Source: Vibrio thalassae (GTDB lineage Bacteria; Pseudomonadota; Gammaproteobacteria; Enterobacterales; Vibrionaceae). From it: a stretch of DNA of 64,000 nucleotides. The position numbers and the translations under genes are program-made. This document shows positions 57,010 to 64,000 of this stretch, piece by piece. A model generated the notes under the pieces. It saw only the letters and a program-made list of their open reading frames with translations. It was not told the DNA's origin and did not search any database. Location: positions 34,410 to 98,409 of the forward strand of contig NZ_OANU01000064.1 of NCBI RefSeq assembly GCF_900089835.1, read 5' to 3'. The stretch's first letter is position 1. Each line of letters opens with the position of its first letter.

Positions 57010-57029
57010 AAAGGGGCGTTTGCCCCTTT
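57010..57029 (-). terminator. Terminator after Bcr/CflA exporter
   Basis: AAAGGGGC (57010-57017), loop GTTT, GCCCCTTT (57022-57029); on the minus strand a T-run follows. Confidence 0.85.
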
Positions 57030-57045
57030 CTGATTCGGATGATTA

Positions 57046-58251
57046 CTAGTGACTTTTCACCAGTTTGTCTGTGACAAATGCTCGATTGCGAACCACAAAC
57101 CATAATAGACCACCCACAATGCCGATTGAGAGCTGAATCATACCTAAATTGGCGATGAGTGCGTCGGGACGCATGGAAACCAGCAACATGCCAGCAGAGC
57201 CACAAATCATGGCAAAAAATTGAATCAATGCCACAGCAGAGCCGGTGTCTTTGTCTTGCTGATCAAGCATCAAGTTGGTACCAGGCACTCGCATCATAAT
57301 CACCATTAGCGTCGCTGGAGCGGCTATCAATGCGAAGACCCAAGGTGCGGTTGAACCAATGGTGAGCGTTAACACCCCTATCATTGCTAAAATGCAAAAG
57401 CACAAAGTAATCACTTTTTGCACTGAAATATGACGAGATAACTTCATGTAAATAGCAGGGCCTAAAGAGGCGCACATGGCATTGAAAGCAAAGTAATAAC
57501 TGAACTCTTGCTCAGTTAGGCCAAAACCGTTGATGTAAATGTACGAACCTGCCGCTAAGAAGGCCATAAGCGCCATGGGTGCAATAGAGAAAATACACAG
57601 CAGCATCACGAATCTTGGATTCGTCATTACCACGCCAAGTCGAGTCCAAGAGCGAGCCAAAGAGCCGGTATACTGACTTTGCAGTGTTTCGCGGTAACAC
57701 AGGGCTAAGATGGAGGCAAACGCGCCAAATACTGCCAAGGTCACGAACATCATTCTCCATGAAGCGACTTTGAGAAGAAACGCACCGAGTACGGGAGCAA
57801 CCATTGGCGCAATAATCACAAGCGACATGATAGTGGCCATAATTTTCTCGCGCTCACGTCCTTCGAACATATCTTTGACGATGGCGGTAGAGACGACAGT
57901 AATGGCACTGCCAGCAAACGCTTGTAGCACTCTTGAGCCAATAAGGTGCTCAATGCTTCCAGCCAACGCACAGGCGATACTGGCAAGCATGTAAGCTCCA
58001 ATGCCTATCAATAAAATTGGTTTGCGGCCAAATTTTTCACTCAGCGGCTCCCAGAATAAAAGACCAATCGCGTAGGTAATGAAATAGCTACTTAACGTGA
58101 GGTTGACCATTGATTCTGTGGTGCTAAATATATCGACCATAGTAGGCAAAGCTGGCAGATAAAGGTCAATCGTCAATGGTGGAAATGCACTAATAATAAC
58201 GAGAAAAAATAGAGTGCCTTTTTGCCCAAGGATGGGTTGTGTTGATGTCAA
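57046..58251 (-). CDS. Bcr/CflA-family drug exporter
   Basis: A 401-residue 12-helix MFS transporter. TIDLYLPALPTMVDIF near the N-terminus, the motif A loop GPxSDxxGRRP seen as EPLSEKFGRKPILLIG, and RVLQAFAGSAITVVSTAIVKD are characteristic of Bcr/CflA proton-driven exporters. It has its own terminator. Confidence 0.9.
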   Translation of the reverse strand: MTSTQPILGQKGTLFFLVIISAFPPLTIDLYLPALPTMVDIFSTTESMVNLTLSSYFITYAIGLLFWEPLSEKFGRKPILLIGIGAYMLASIACALAGSIEHLIGSRVLQAFAGSAITVVSTAIVKDMFEGREREKIMATIMSLVIIAPMVAPVLGAFLLKVASWRMMFVTLAVFGAFASILALCYRETLQSQYTGSLARSWTRLGVVMTNPRFVMLLCIFSIAPMALMAFLAAGSYIYINGFGLTEQEFSYYFAFNAMCASLGPAIYMKLSRHISVQKVITLCFCILAMIGVLTLTIGSTAPWVFALIAAPATLMVIMMRVPGTNLMLDQQDKDTGSAVALIQFFAMICGSAGMLLVSMRPDALIANLGMIQLSIGIVGGLLWFVVRNRAFVTDKLVKSH

Positions 58252-58396
58252 ATGATTCTCCTGTGGGTAAAATTAGTAACTTAAGTTGTCATTAACGCGC
58301 TCTAATAGCTGCTAGGTTTTATGCATCTAATATATTGATTAGCAAGAATTTATTGACGTATTTTTATGTAATGTTGCACTTTGCTTGTTCATAAAT

Positions 58397-58443
58397 TAGT
58401 CACAAAACTATCCTGAATTCGTCAAAAACCCACGCTCTAATAT
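58397..58443 (+). promoter_or_regulatory. Candidate Pho box upstream of phnC
   Basis: TAGTCAC-AAAA-CTATCCT (58397-58414) matches 14 of 18 positions of the PhoB box, and a third 11-bp repeat (TCGTCAA, 58419) follows. A -10-like TAATAT lies at 58438-58443. This would bring phnCDE under phosphate-starvation control. Confidence 0.45.
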
Positions 58444-58478
58444 TCAATCAATAACTACTATTGATTGGAATAAAACTT

Positions 58479-59318
58479 ATGGCTATGACCATGCCTGAAC
58501 TGACAGTTGTCTCGGATGCGGAAGTAGTAGCATCGCCACAGCTGGGTAGAAAAGTTCTTGAAACTCGTACTCTGACTAAGTCGTATCAGCAAGGAAAAGT
58601 GGTTCTCGATGGAATCAGTTTTGAACTTCACGCCGGTGAGTTTGTTGCTGTGGTAGGTCGCTCTGGGGCAGGGAAGTCCACATTGTTGCATACGCTCAAT
58701 GGCACCATCCCCGCGACCAGTGGTGAAATCCTTAATGTGCATAAAGACCTATCAACAGACAACGTATTGTCGATGTCGCGAAAAGAACTTCGCGAATGGC
58801 GTACCCACTGCGGCATGATTTTCCAAGACTTTTGTCTGGTGCCTCGTTTGGACGTGATTTCTAATGTACTGCTTGGACGTTTGAGTCATACCTCAACGCT
58901 CAAATCTTTGCTCAAAATCTTTAGCGACCAAGATAAAGCCCACGCTATCCAACTGCTCAAATGGCTCAACATGTTGCCGTATGCACTGCAACGCGCAGAA
59001 AACCTCTCTGGTGGACAGCAACAACGTGTGGCGATTTGTCGTGCGATGATGCAAAAACCAAAGATCCTACTTGCCGATGAGCCTGTGGCTTCGTTGGACC
59101 CCAAAAATACCGTTCGCATTATGGAAGCGCTGCAAAAAGTCAGCCGAGATGGCGTGGCGGTAATGGTAAATCTTCACTCAATTGAACTGGTTCAGGAGTA
59201 TTGCTCCCGAGTAATTGGTCTTGCTAAAGGCAAGGTCATTTATGACGGACACCCTTCTGGCCTCAATGACGATGTTTTACATCGCCTTTATGGCGATGAG
59301 ATCGACCAAATCAACTGA
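58479..59318 (+). CDS. phnC: Phosphonate ABC transporter ATPase PhnC
   Basis: A 279-residue ATPase with Walker [17 protein letters not shown], signature [15 protein letters not shown] and Walker [16 protein letters not shown]. An N-terminal extension of about 30 residues precedes the domain. The start at 58479 is one of three close ATGs (also 58485, 58491) behind a weak GGAA site. It is first in an operon with phnD and two permease genes. Confidence 0.92.
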   Translation: MAMTMPELTVVSDAEVVASPQLGRKVLETRTLTKSYQQGKVVLDGISFELHAGEFVAVVGRSGAGKSTLLHTLNGTIPATSGEILNVHKDLSTDNVLSMSRKELREWRTHCGMIFQDFCLVPRLDVISNVLLGRLSHTSTLKSLLKIFSDQDKAHAIQLLKWLNMLPYALQRAENLSGGQQQRVAICRAMMQKPKILLADEPVASLDPKNTVRIMEALQKVSRDGVAVMVNLHSIELVQEYCSRVIGLAKGKVIYDGHPSGLNDDVLHRLYGDEIDQIN

Positions 59319-59360
59319 TCCAATCGGAAAACTGGACACAATAATTTTTAAGGACAAGTG

Positions 59361-60284
59361 ATGAAAAAGCTTCTATCTATTGGTATCGCTGTGGCTTCTG
59401 CTATGACTTTTAACGCGAATGCAGCTGCACCAAGTGAAATTAATCTAGGCATTTTAGGTGGCCAAAATGCAGCTGACCAAATTGGTGATAATCAATGTGT
59501 CGCTGATTTTCTCAATGCCGAGCTGGGTGTGAAAACCAATATCCGCAACTCAAGTGATTACAATGCGGTGATTCAAGGCTTGTTAGGTGAAAAGATTGAT
59601 CTGGTTATCAATATGTCACCTAAGTCGTATGCAGAAGTGTACCTTAATGATCCGAACGCGGTGGACTTGGTTGGTATCACGGTGGATAACACCGACAACT
59701 CTCGCGGTTATCATTCCGTTATTTTGGTGAAAGAAGATAGCCCATACCAATCCATTGAAGACTTAAAGGGTAAAGTGTTTTCTTTCGCTGATCCAAACTC
59801 GACCTCAGGCTTTCTTATTCCAAATAACCAGCTTGAAAACGCATTGGGCGGAAACATGGATAACCAATTTGATGGCTTCTTCAAATCAGTCAATTTTTCC
59901 GGTGGACATGAGCAAGACATCGTTGGCGTTCTTAACGGTCAATTTGATGCAGCCGTGACTTGGTCTTCGATGGTGGGCGATGCTGATAAAGGCTATAGCG
60001 CTGGAGCGTTGCTCCGTTATATGGATCACGATGCTGACCTCATGAAAAAAATCCGCATCATTTGGGAATCGCCTCTTATTGCTAATGGCCCAACGATTGT
60101 TAGTAATCGCCTAGACCTTGCTTTCAAAGATAAGCTTGTTGCTGCTGTGAAGAAGCTGGACCGTGAAGACAACGCTTGCTTTAGCAAAGCGGCGGGTGGG
60201 TCACTTCATCTAGAAGACACCAGTGTTGCTGAATACCAGTCAATTATCGACTTAGTTAAAGCGACCAAATTCGCTCAGCGTTAA
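59361..60284 (+). CDS. phnD: Phosphonate-binding periplasmic protein PhnD
   Basis: A 307-residue binding protein with a signal peptide (cleaved near NANAA). LVINMSPKSYAEVYL, GRGYHSVILV-like DNSRGYHSVILVKEDS and FADPNSTSGFLIPNNQL are the PhnD ligand-pocket segments. The start at 59361 follows AAGGACA. An intra-operon hairpin follows. Confidence 0.92.
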   Translation: MKKLLSIGIAVASAMTFNANAAAPSEINLGILGGQNAADQIGDNQCVADFLNAELGVKTNIRNSSDYNAVIQGLLGEKIDLVINMSPKSYAEVYLNDPNAVDLVGITVDNTDNSRGYHSVILVKEDSPYQSIEDLKGKVFSFADPNSTSGFLIPNNQLENALGGNMDNQFDGFFKSVNFSGGHEQDIVGVLNGQFDAAVTWSSMVGDADKGYSAGALLRYMDHDADLMKKIRIIWESPLIANGPTIVSNRLDLAFKDKLVAAVKKLDREDNACFSKAAGGSLHLEDTSVAEYQSIIDLVKATKFAQR

Positions 60285-60301
60285 TCCCCCTTAAATTAAA
60301 C

Positions 60302-60321
60302 GCTGGCAGGTTGCTGCCAGC
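60302..60321 (+). terminator. Intra-operon hairpin after phnD
   Basis: GCTGGCAG (60302-60309), loop GTTG, CTGCCAGC (60314-60321). Such stems after binding-protein genes commonly stabilise the upstream message and lower permease expression. Confidence 0.7.
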
Positions 60322-60344
60322 TTCTTACTTCTACGGTCAATTTC

Positions 60345-61220
60345 ATGCAGTTTGAACAATATTACCAACAGGTTCGTCGTAAGCAGAAGATGGATGCATT
60401 TATGTGGTCATCGATGTTTATGCTGCTTTATTTGCTTTCTGGGCACTATGCAGAGTTTAGCCTTTCAACCATTTTACATAACGCGCCTGCACTTTTTGAT
60501 TATATCTTCGACACACTTCCTCAGTTGTCATGGGATGTCTTATTCGCCAGTCGTGATGAGAGTGGTCGTGCGGTGCCGGGCTCGCTTATTTACTGGGGCT
60601 ATCGTTTACCTATTCAAATCCCTCTGTTGTGGGAAACCATTAATGTTGCGATTGCCGCGACTTTAGTGTCATCAGTCATTGCGATCATCCTGGCATTCTT
60701 AGCCGCTAGTAATGGTTATGCGCCTGCACCTGTTAGAGTGGCTGTACGATCCTTTGTTGCTTTCTTGCGCACTATGCCTGAGCTGGCGTGGGCGGTGATG
60801 TTTGTGATGGCTTATGGTGTCGGAACCTTTCCTGGTTTCGTGGCGTTAACGCTGCATACCATTGGCAGTCTGACCAAGCTGTTTTATGAATCCATCGAAA
60901 CTATTTCAGATAAACCTGTGCGAGGTTTAACAGCGTGTGGCTCAACACCAGTGCAGAGACTTCGTTTTGCATTCTGGCCGCAAATTAAGCCGACAGTGCT
61001 GTCGTATATGTTCTTACGATTTGAAATTAACTTTCGCTCGTCGACCATTCTAGGTCTAGTAGGAGCGGGTGGTATTGGTCAAGAACTGATGACTAACATC
61101 AGCTTGGGTCGACATGATCAGGTCAGTATTACGCTGTTGCTGATCATCATTGTCGTCGCACTAATAGATATGGCGTCGGGCGTGCTGCGCAAAAAAGTCA
61201 TTAGTGGAGATGTAAAATGA
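60345..61220 (+). CDS. phnE: Phosphonate ABC transporter permease PhnE (first)
   Basis: A 291-residue permease with five to six membrane helices and the coupling-loop region GLTACGSTPVQRLRFAFWPQ. LGLVGAGGIGQELMTNI is the conserved EAA-loop-following segment of PhnE proteins. It overlaps the second permease by 4 bp. Confidence 0.92.
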   Translation: MQFEQYYQQVRRKQKMDAFMWSSMFMLLYLLSGHYAEFSLSTILHNAPALFDYIFDTLPQLSWDVLFASRDESGRAVPGSLIYWGYRLPIQIPLLWETINVAIAATLVSSVIAIILAFLAASNGYAPAPVRVAVRSFVAFLRTMPELAWAVMFVMAYGVGTFPGFVALTLHTIGSLTKLFYESIETISDKPVRGLTACGSTPVQRLRFAFWPQIKPTVLSYMFLRFEINFRSSTILGLVGAGGIGQELMTNISLGRHDQVSITLLLIIIVVALIDMASGVLRKKVISGDVK

Positions 61221-62083
61221 CAGAGCTAACCTTAGAGCAAATCAAGCAAGAAAATAAAGCGATTTTCTCGCAGCAAAAACGCTATCTGACCGTCGTTGCA
61301 GTGCTCGCGAGCAGCGTTGTGGTGTATTACTTCCTATTCTTTGCTTTCTTTGGTGTGTCTTCAAAGCAGTTTGAAATGGGCAATAGCAAAATCATGAGTT
61401 ATTTCCTACATATGTTTGTATGGCGAGATTTCTGGGATTGGCCGTTTGCCTATTACTTTAAGCAGATAGCGATTACTCTGGCGATTGTTTTCGGCGGCAC
61501 GTTAACGGCATCCCTTGTGGCATTGCCTTTATCTTTTATGGCCGCTCGCAACGTGATGTCCGGACCGTTTCGTATTATCGCAACTTTTATGCGTCGTGTG
61601 TTTGATGTTTTGCGCGGAATTGATATGGCGATTTGGGGCATGATCTTTGTTCGTGCAGTGGGCTTAGGGCCACTTGCGGGGGTAATGGCGGTGTTTGTTC
61701 AAGATTTGGGACTATTCGGCAAACTGTATGCCGAGAGTCACGAAGCGGCAGATAAAAAGCCATCACGTGGCCTAACCGCATTGGGGGCAAACAATTTACA
61801 GAAACATCGTTTTGCTATCTTTACTCAGTCGTTTCCGACCTTCCTTGCATTGACCTTGTATCAATTAGAGTCGAATACTCGCTCTGCTGCGGTACTAGGT
61901 TTTGTCGGCGCGGGTGGTATCGGCCTGGTTTATGCGGAAAACATGCGCTTGTGGAACTGGGATGTGGTGACGTTTATTACGCTCGCTCTTGTCGCCATCA
62001 TCATGGGACTGGATAAGGTTTCGAGTGTTCTGAGACAGAAATACATTGTGGGCGAGAATGTCCCCTTGTATGAAAAGCGTTAG
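61217..62083 (+). CDS. phnE: Phosphonate ABC transporter permease PhnE (second)
   Basis: A 288-residue paralogue of the preceding permease, with SRGLTALGANNLQKHRFAIF as coupling loop and LGFVGAGGIGLVYAENM. The two probably form a heterodimeric channel. It is the last gene of the operon. Confidence 0.92.
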   Translation: MTELTLEQIKQENKAIFSQQKRYLTVVAVLASSVVVYYFLFFAFFGVSSKQFEMGNSKIMSYFLHMFVWRDFWDWPFAYYFKQIAITLAIVFGGTLTASLVALPLSFMAARNVMSGPFRIIATFMRRVFDVLRGIDMAIWGMIFVRAVGLGPLAGVMAVFVQDLGLFGKLYAESHEAADKKPSRGLTALGANNLQKHRFAIFTQSFPTFLALTLYQLESNTRSAAVLGFVGAGGIGLVYAENMRLWNWDVVTFITLALVAIIMGLDKVSSVLRQKYIVGENVPLYEKR

Positions 62084-62091
62084 TCAACTTC

Positions 62092-62117
62092 GGGTTAGCC
62101 CTAAAGCGGGCTAACCC
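62092..62117. terminator. Convergent hairpin
   Basis: GGGTTAGCCC (62092-62101), loop TAAAGC, GGGCTAACCC (62108-62117) between phnE and the convergent amidinotransferase gene; no T-run. Confidence 0.65.
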
Positions 62118-62145
62118 TAGGTGCTTGTTCATGCGTGTTAAAGGG

Positions 62146-63156
62146 TTAGTCTTCACGTACCAATGCGGCATGACTGCAACGCATCCCTCCGCCAGTGGCG
62201 TGATTGGTCTCGGTCATATCGGTATAGAGGACTTCGATTCCTTTGGCTTCAAGTTTGTCACCAATATGTTTGAACTCTGTCGACATGGCATAAACCCCTT
62301 CTCCTAACGGAAGACCATTGCAGGCGTCAATTCGAGCTTCTTCCAATGTGCAATTGACAATATCCCAGTCTTTAATCAGATCTGGCAAGCCGTGGGGGAA
62401 GGCATCTAGACAGACTAGTGCTAAGCCTTCTCGAGGTAAGGACAAGCAACAGTCAAGGTGCATGACCTCTGGGCTATATTCGACAAAGTGAACGGTCCAA
62501 CCTTGTGAATGCAGGAGATCTGCCGCCCATTGTAACCCTTTGATGTTGGAGTCAATACCGTTGTAGCCCAGCAACACGTTATTATTGCCCATAACGAATA
62601 TGTCACCACCGGTTAAAAATGGACCTTGCCCGCCCTCCGAACACCCCACATCTGTTTCTGGCATTGGTATATTGACCCATTTAGCATCAGTCCCTGCGAC
62701 ACGTTCATTAAGAATGTGGCGATATGTAAACACATCTTTATGGCGCATTGGGAAGCGATTAGCACCTTCGATGACAATGTTACCAACTACTGAGAGTGGA
62801 TCTTTCACAAACAATGAACCTATACCGGATTCTTTGTAAAGTAGTTCTTGTTCGGTTAGTAATCTTGGACGATGTACTTTAATACCTCTAGCCTCAAGCA
62901 GTTTGACCCAATCTTCGACTTCTTGATTAATTTTCTTAAAGCGAACTGGATCGGCGTCAGCAAAGGACTGACCGCTATTAACCATAATTTTGTCTCGATC
63001 TTCTTTATTAAAGATGCCCATGCGACTGGCTAAGGTCTTGCCGATAACCGGGTAGGCGAGTTGGTCGGCGCGTCCAATGATTACCTCTTTCAGAGTTCCC
63101 CATTCGGATCCGACCCAAATATCAGATTTTCTAGTTTTACTTAACATGTTTTGCAT
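62146..63156 (-). CDS. Amidinotransferase-family protein
   Basis: A 336-residue protein of the amidinotransferase/arginine deiminase superfamily. The N-terminus has SEWGTLKEVIIGRAD; the middle has GGDIFVMGNNNVLLGY; the catalytic His region is VMHLDCCLSLPREGLALVCL (His about 235); and the catalytic Cys is in GGGMRCSHAAL near the C-terminus. All triad positions seem filled. It resembles glycine/inosamine amidinotransferases more than deiminases, but the substrate is not known. It is convergent with phnCDEE. The start is 63156 or 63147. Confidence 0.82.
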   Translation of the reverse strand: MQNMLSKTRKSDIWVGSEWGTLKEVIIGRADQLAYPVIGKTLASRMGIFNKEDRDKIMVNSGQSFADADPVRFKKINQEVEDWVKLLEARGIKVHRPRLLTEQELLYKESGIGSLFVKDPLSVVGNIVIEGANRFPMRHKDVFTYRHILNERVAGTDAKWVNIPMPETDVGCSEGGQGPFLTGGDIFVMGNNNVLLGYNGIDSNIKGLQWAADLLHSQGWTVHFVEYSPEVMHLDCCLSLPREGLALVCLDAFPHGLPDLIKDWDIVNCTLEEARIDACNGLPLGEGVYAMSTEFKHIGDKLEAKGIEVLYTDMTETNHATGGGMRCSHAALVRED

Positions 63157-63297
63157 TTATCCACCTCGCATAGTTGTTGTAAGGTGAGTATGCCATTGTC
63201 TCGTCTCTGTCCATAATCAGATACCGATGGGAGAAAGCAACAGTTTAAAAAATTTTAAAAACAATGATATATGATTTTCTCCGCTATTAATTTTATC

Positions 63298-63336
63298 TTG
63301 AGCGTTCGTTCAAAATGATTTGGAACGAGCGTTCAG
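63298..63336. promoter_or_regulatory. Paired TetR-type operator candidate
   Basis: TTGAGCGTTCGTTCAA (63298-63313) and TGGAACGAGCGTTCAG (63321-63336) both resemble TTGAACG-NN-CGTTCAA, with one and two mismatches and a 23-bp centre-to-centre distance. This spacing and sequence resemble BetI/TetR-type operators as I recall them. They lie between the amidinotransferase start and the truncated gene at 63593. Confidence 0.5.
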
Positions 63337-63592
63337 TTAAAGCAATTGAAGTATTTCGTGAACTCATGTGTACGGAACGATCATAAAGAACTCCTAATCG
63401 CTGATAAGAGTCACTAAACTTTTTTCGAGTACAGAGCATCCGATGAGAAAGTTTTAATAAGCTTAGGAGCGTTTCTAGGGGCCTTAAATTGGCGATTTAT
63501 AGGTGTGGTAATGTACTGTATTTTAAAGGTTTATTTTTCTAGGAACTGTGCGTTATGAGTGTTAGTCTCGCAGCATAATGAGGAGCAACACT

Positions 63593-63673
63593 ATGAATCT
63601 GAAAGATAAAGTATTGATCTGCTCCAGCCAGACTGGACACTTCATTAAGCGACATTTTGATTTTCAAAGTTAA
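63593..63673 (+). pseudogene. Truncated 5' end of a gene cut by an IS
   Basis: An ATG with a good GAGGAG site begins MNLKDKVLICSSQ and then runs into the end of the IS element (from about 63644). MNLKDKV resembles the start of short-chain dehydrogenases, but too little remains to be sure. The stop at 63671 lies in the IS sequence. Confidence 0.4.
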
Positions 63674-64000
63674 CTGGGCTTAGATACCCAAGAGCACTGT
63701 GCCTTCTTGTCCGATTATAATCAACCTCTATGTATTCAAAGAGCGTTTGGCGCATCTCGTCTCGCGTCATGATCGGCTCGTACTGGATCGCTTCAACTTT
63801 CATTGAATGGAAGAAGCTCTCAACGTAAGCATTGACGCTCCTATGTCAAGACAGACTCGCTAGATCTTTCAGTATTAGCGGGAATAGCTCTCAGCAATTT
63901 CCCTTCCTACTCATACTTTGCTTTAGATTATAAGCAGTTATAATGTCACGATAATCTTTTGAGCAGTACTGGCTGCCTCTGTCACTATGAACGATAACCT
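63655..64000 (-). mobile_element. IS3-family transposase (orfB) remnant
   Basis: Read on the minus strand from the window end: [20 protein letters not shown] and [12 protein letters not shown], then, after a 60-base stretch with stop codons, [20 protein letters not shown] to [18 protein letters not shown] and a stop at 63655. These are the C-terminal DDE-domain motifs of IS3-family transposases. Normally SRKGNC is followed by WDNA, so about 54 bp has been inserted at 63839-63898. The element continues beyond the window. Confidence 0.85.

Noticed and set aside
1..64000. CRISPR arrays, tRNA and rRNA genes
   Set aside because: No regularly spaced repeats and no tRNA or rRNA signatures were seen.

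Overview
The window reads as part of chromosome II of a Vibrio. Three signals support this. Six perfect and one near-perfect copies of the 13-bp palindrome TTTACA-N-TGTAAA match what I recall as the ParB2 centromere site (parS2) of Vibrio chromosome II. A complete Qrr quorum-sensing small RNA lies at 15158-15262. The gene content is also typical of Vibrio (PopT/DUF368, C-P lyase, bactofilin, TRAP and AhpCF systems). The clustered parS2 sites suggest the region is close to the chromosome II origin, but no rctB, parA2 or parB2 is present.

Layout. 0-17 kb: tmcA (5' end cut by the window), four clustered parS2 sites, a FapA-domain gene, soxR divergent from an MFS exporter over a classical SoxR box, a lone dihydrolipoamide dehydrogenase, a broken tetR with an alcohol dehydrogenase, a thioesterase, a HAD remnant, a GNAT gene, yegD, then broken MATE, AraC-type and chemoreceptor genes around an intact Qrr RNA. 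17-23.5 kb: a DUF445 protein, a large hybrid sensor kinase divergent from a small periplasmic protein and a porin, and popT. 23.7-32.5 kb: an uninterrupted C-P lyase operon phnFGHIJKLMNP plus a hexapeptide acyltransferase, with CTAGACA palindromes before phnF. 32.8-42.8 kb: accessory and decayed ground (an outer-membrane protein, a frameshifted DUF1214-like gene, a deleted LysR gene, hdeD, msrPQ, a frameshifted permease, a thioredoxin/SigZ deletion chimera, a eukaryotic-type glutathione synthetase with a damaged N-terminus, the first ahpC, an ISAs1 remnant and a prephenate-dehydratase-like gene). 42.9-50.8 kb: a CoA-transferase, LysR, response regulator and Cache-domain kinase set, divergent from a TRAP transporter, which looks like one carboxylate sensing, uptake and activation unit. 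50.9-53.4 kb: a second ahpC with ahpF. 53.5-56.9 kb: overlapping bactofilin and M23 peptidase genes, msrA and an FMN reductase. 57-63 kb: a Bcr/CflA exporter, the phosphonate transporter phnCDEE, and an amidinotransferase. The window ends in a broken IS3-family transposase.

How the genes work together. Phosphonate use is split: catabolism at 23.9-32.5 kb lacks its transporter, which lies 26 kb away at 58.5-62.1 kb under a possible Pho box. Oxidative-stress defence recurs: soxR with its exporter, two ahpC genes each with an OxyR-like site, ahpF, msrA, msrPQ, a glutathione synthetase and an FMN reductase. Broken genes cluster in 8.6-17 kb and 33.7-42.2 kb, while the phn, TRAP and ahp operons are intact. 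The lesions include deletions and in-frame stops as well as single-base shifts, so real decay is more likely than sequencing error alone.
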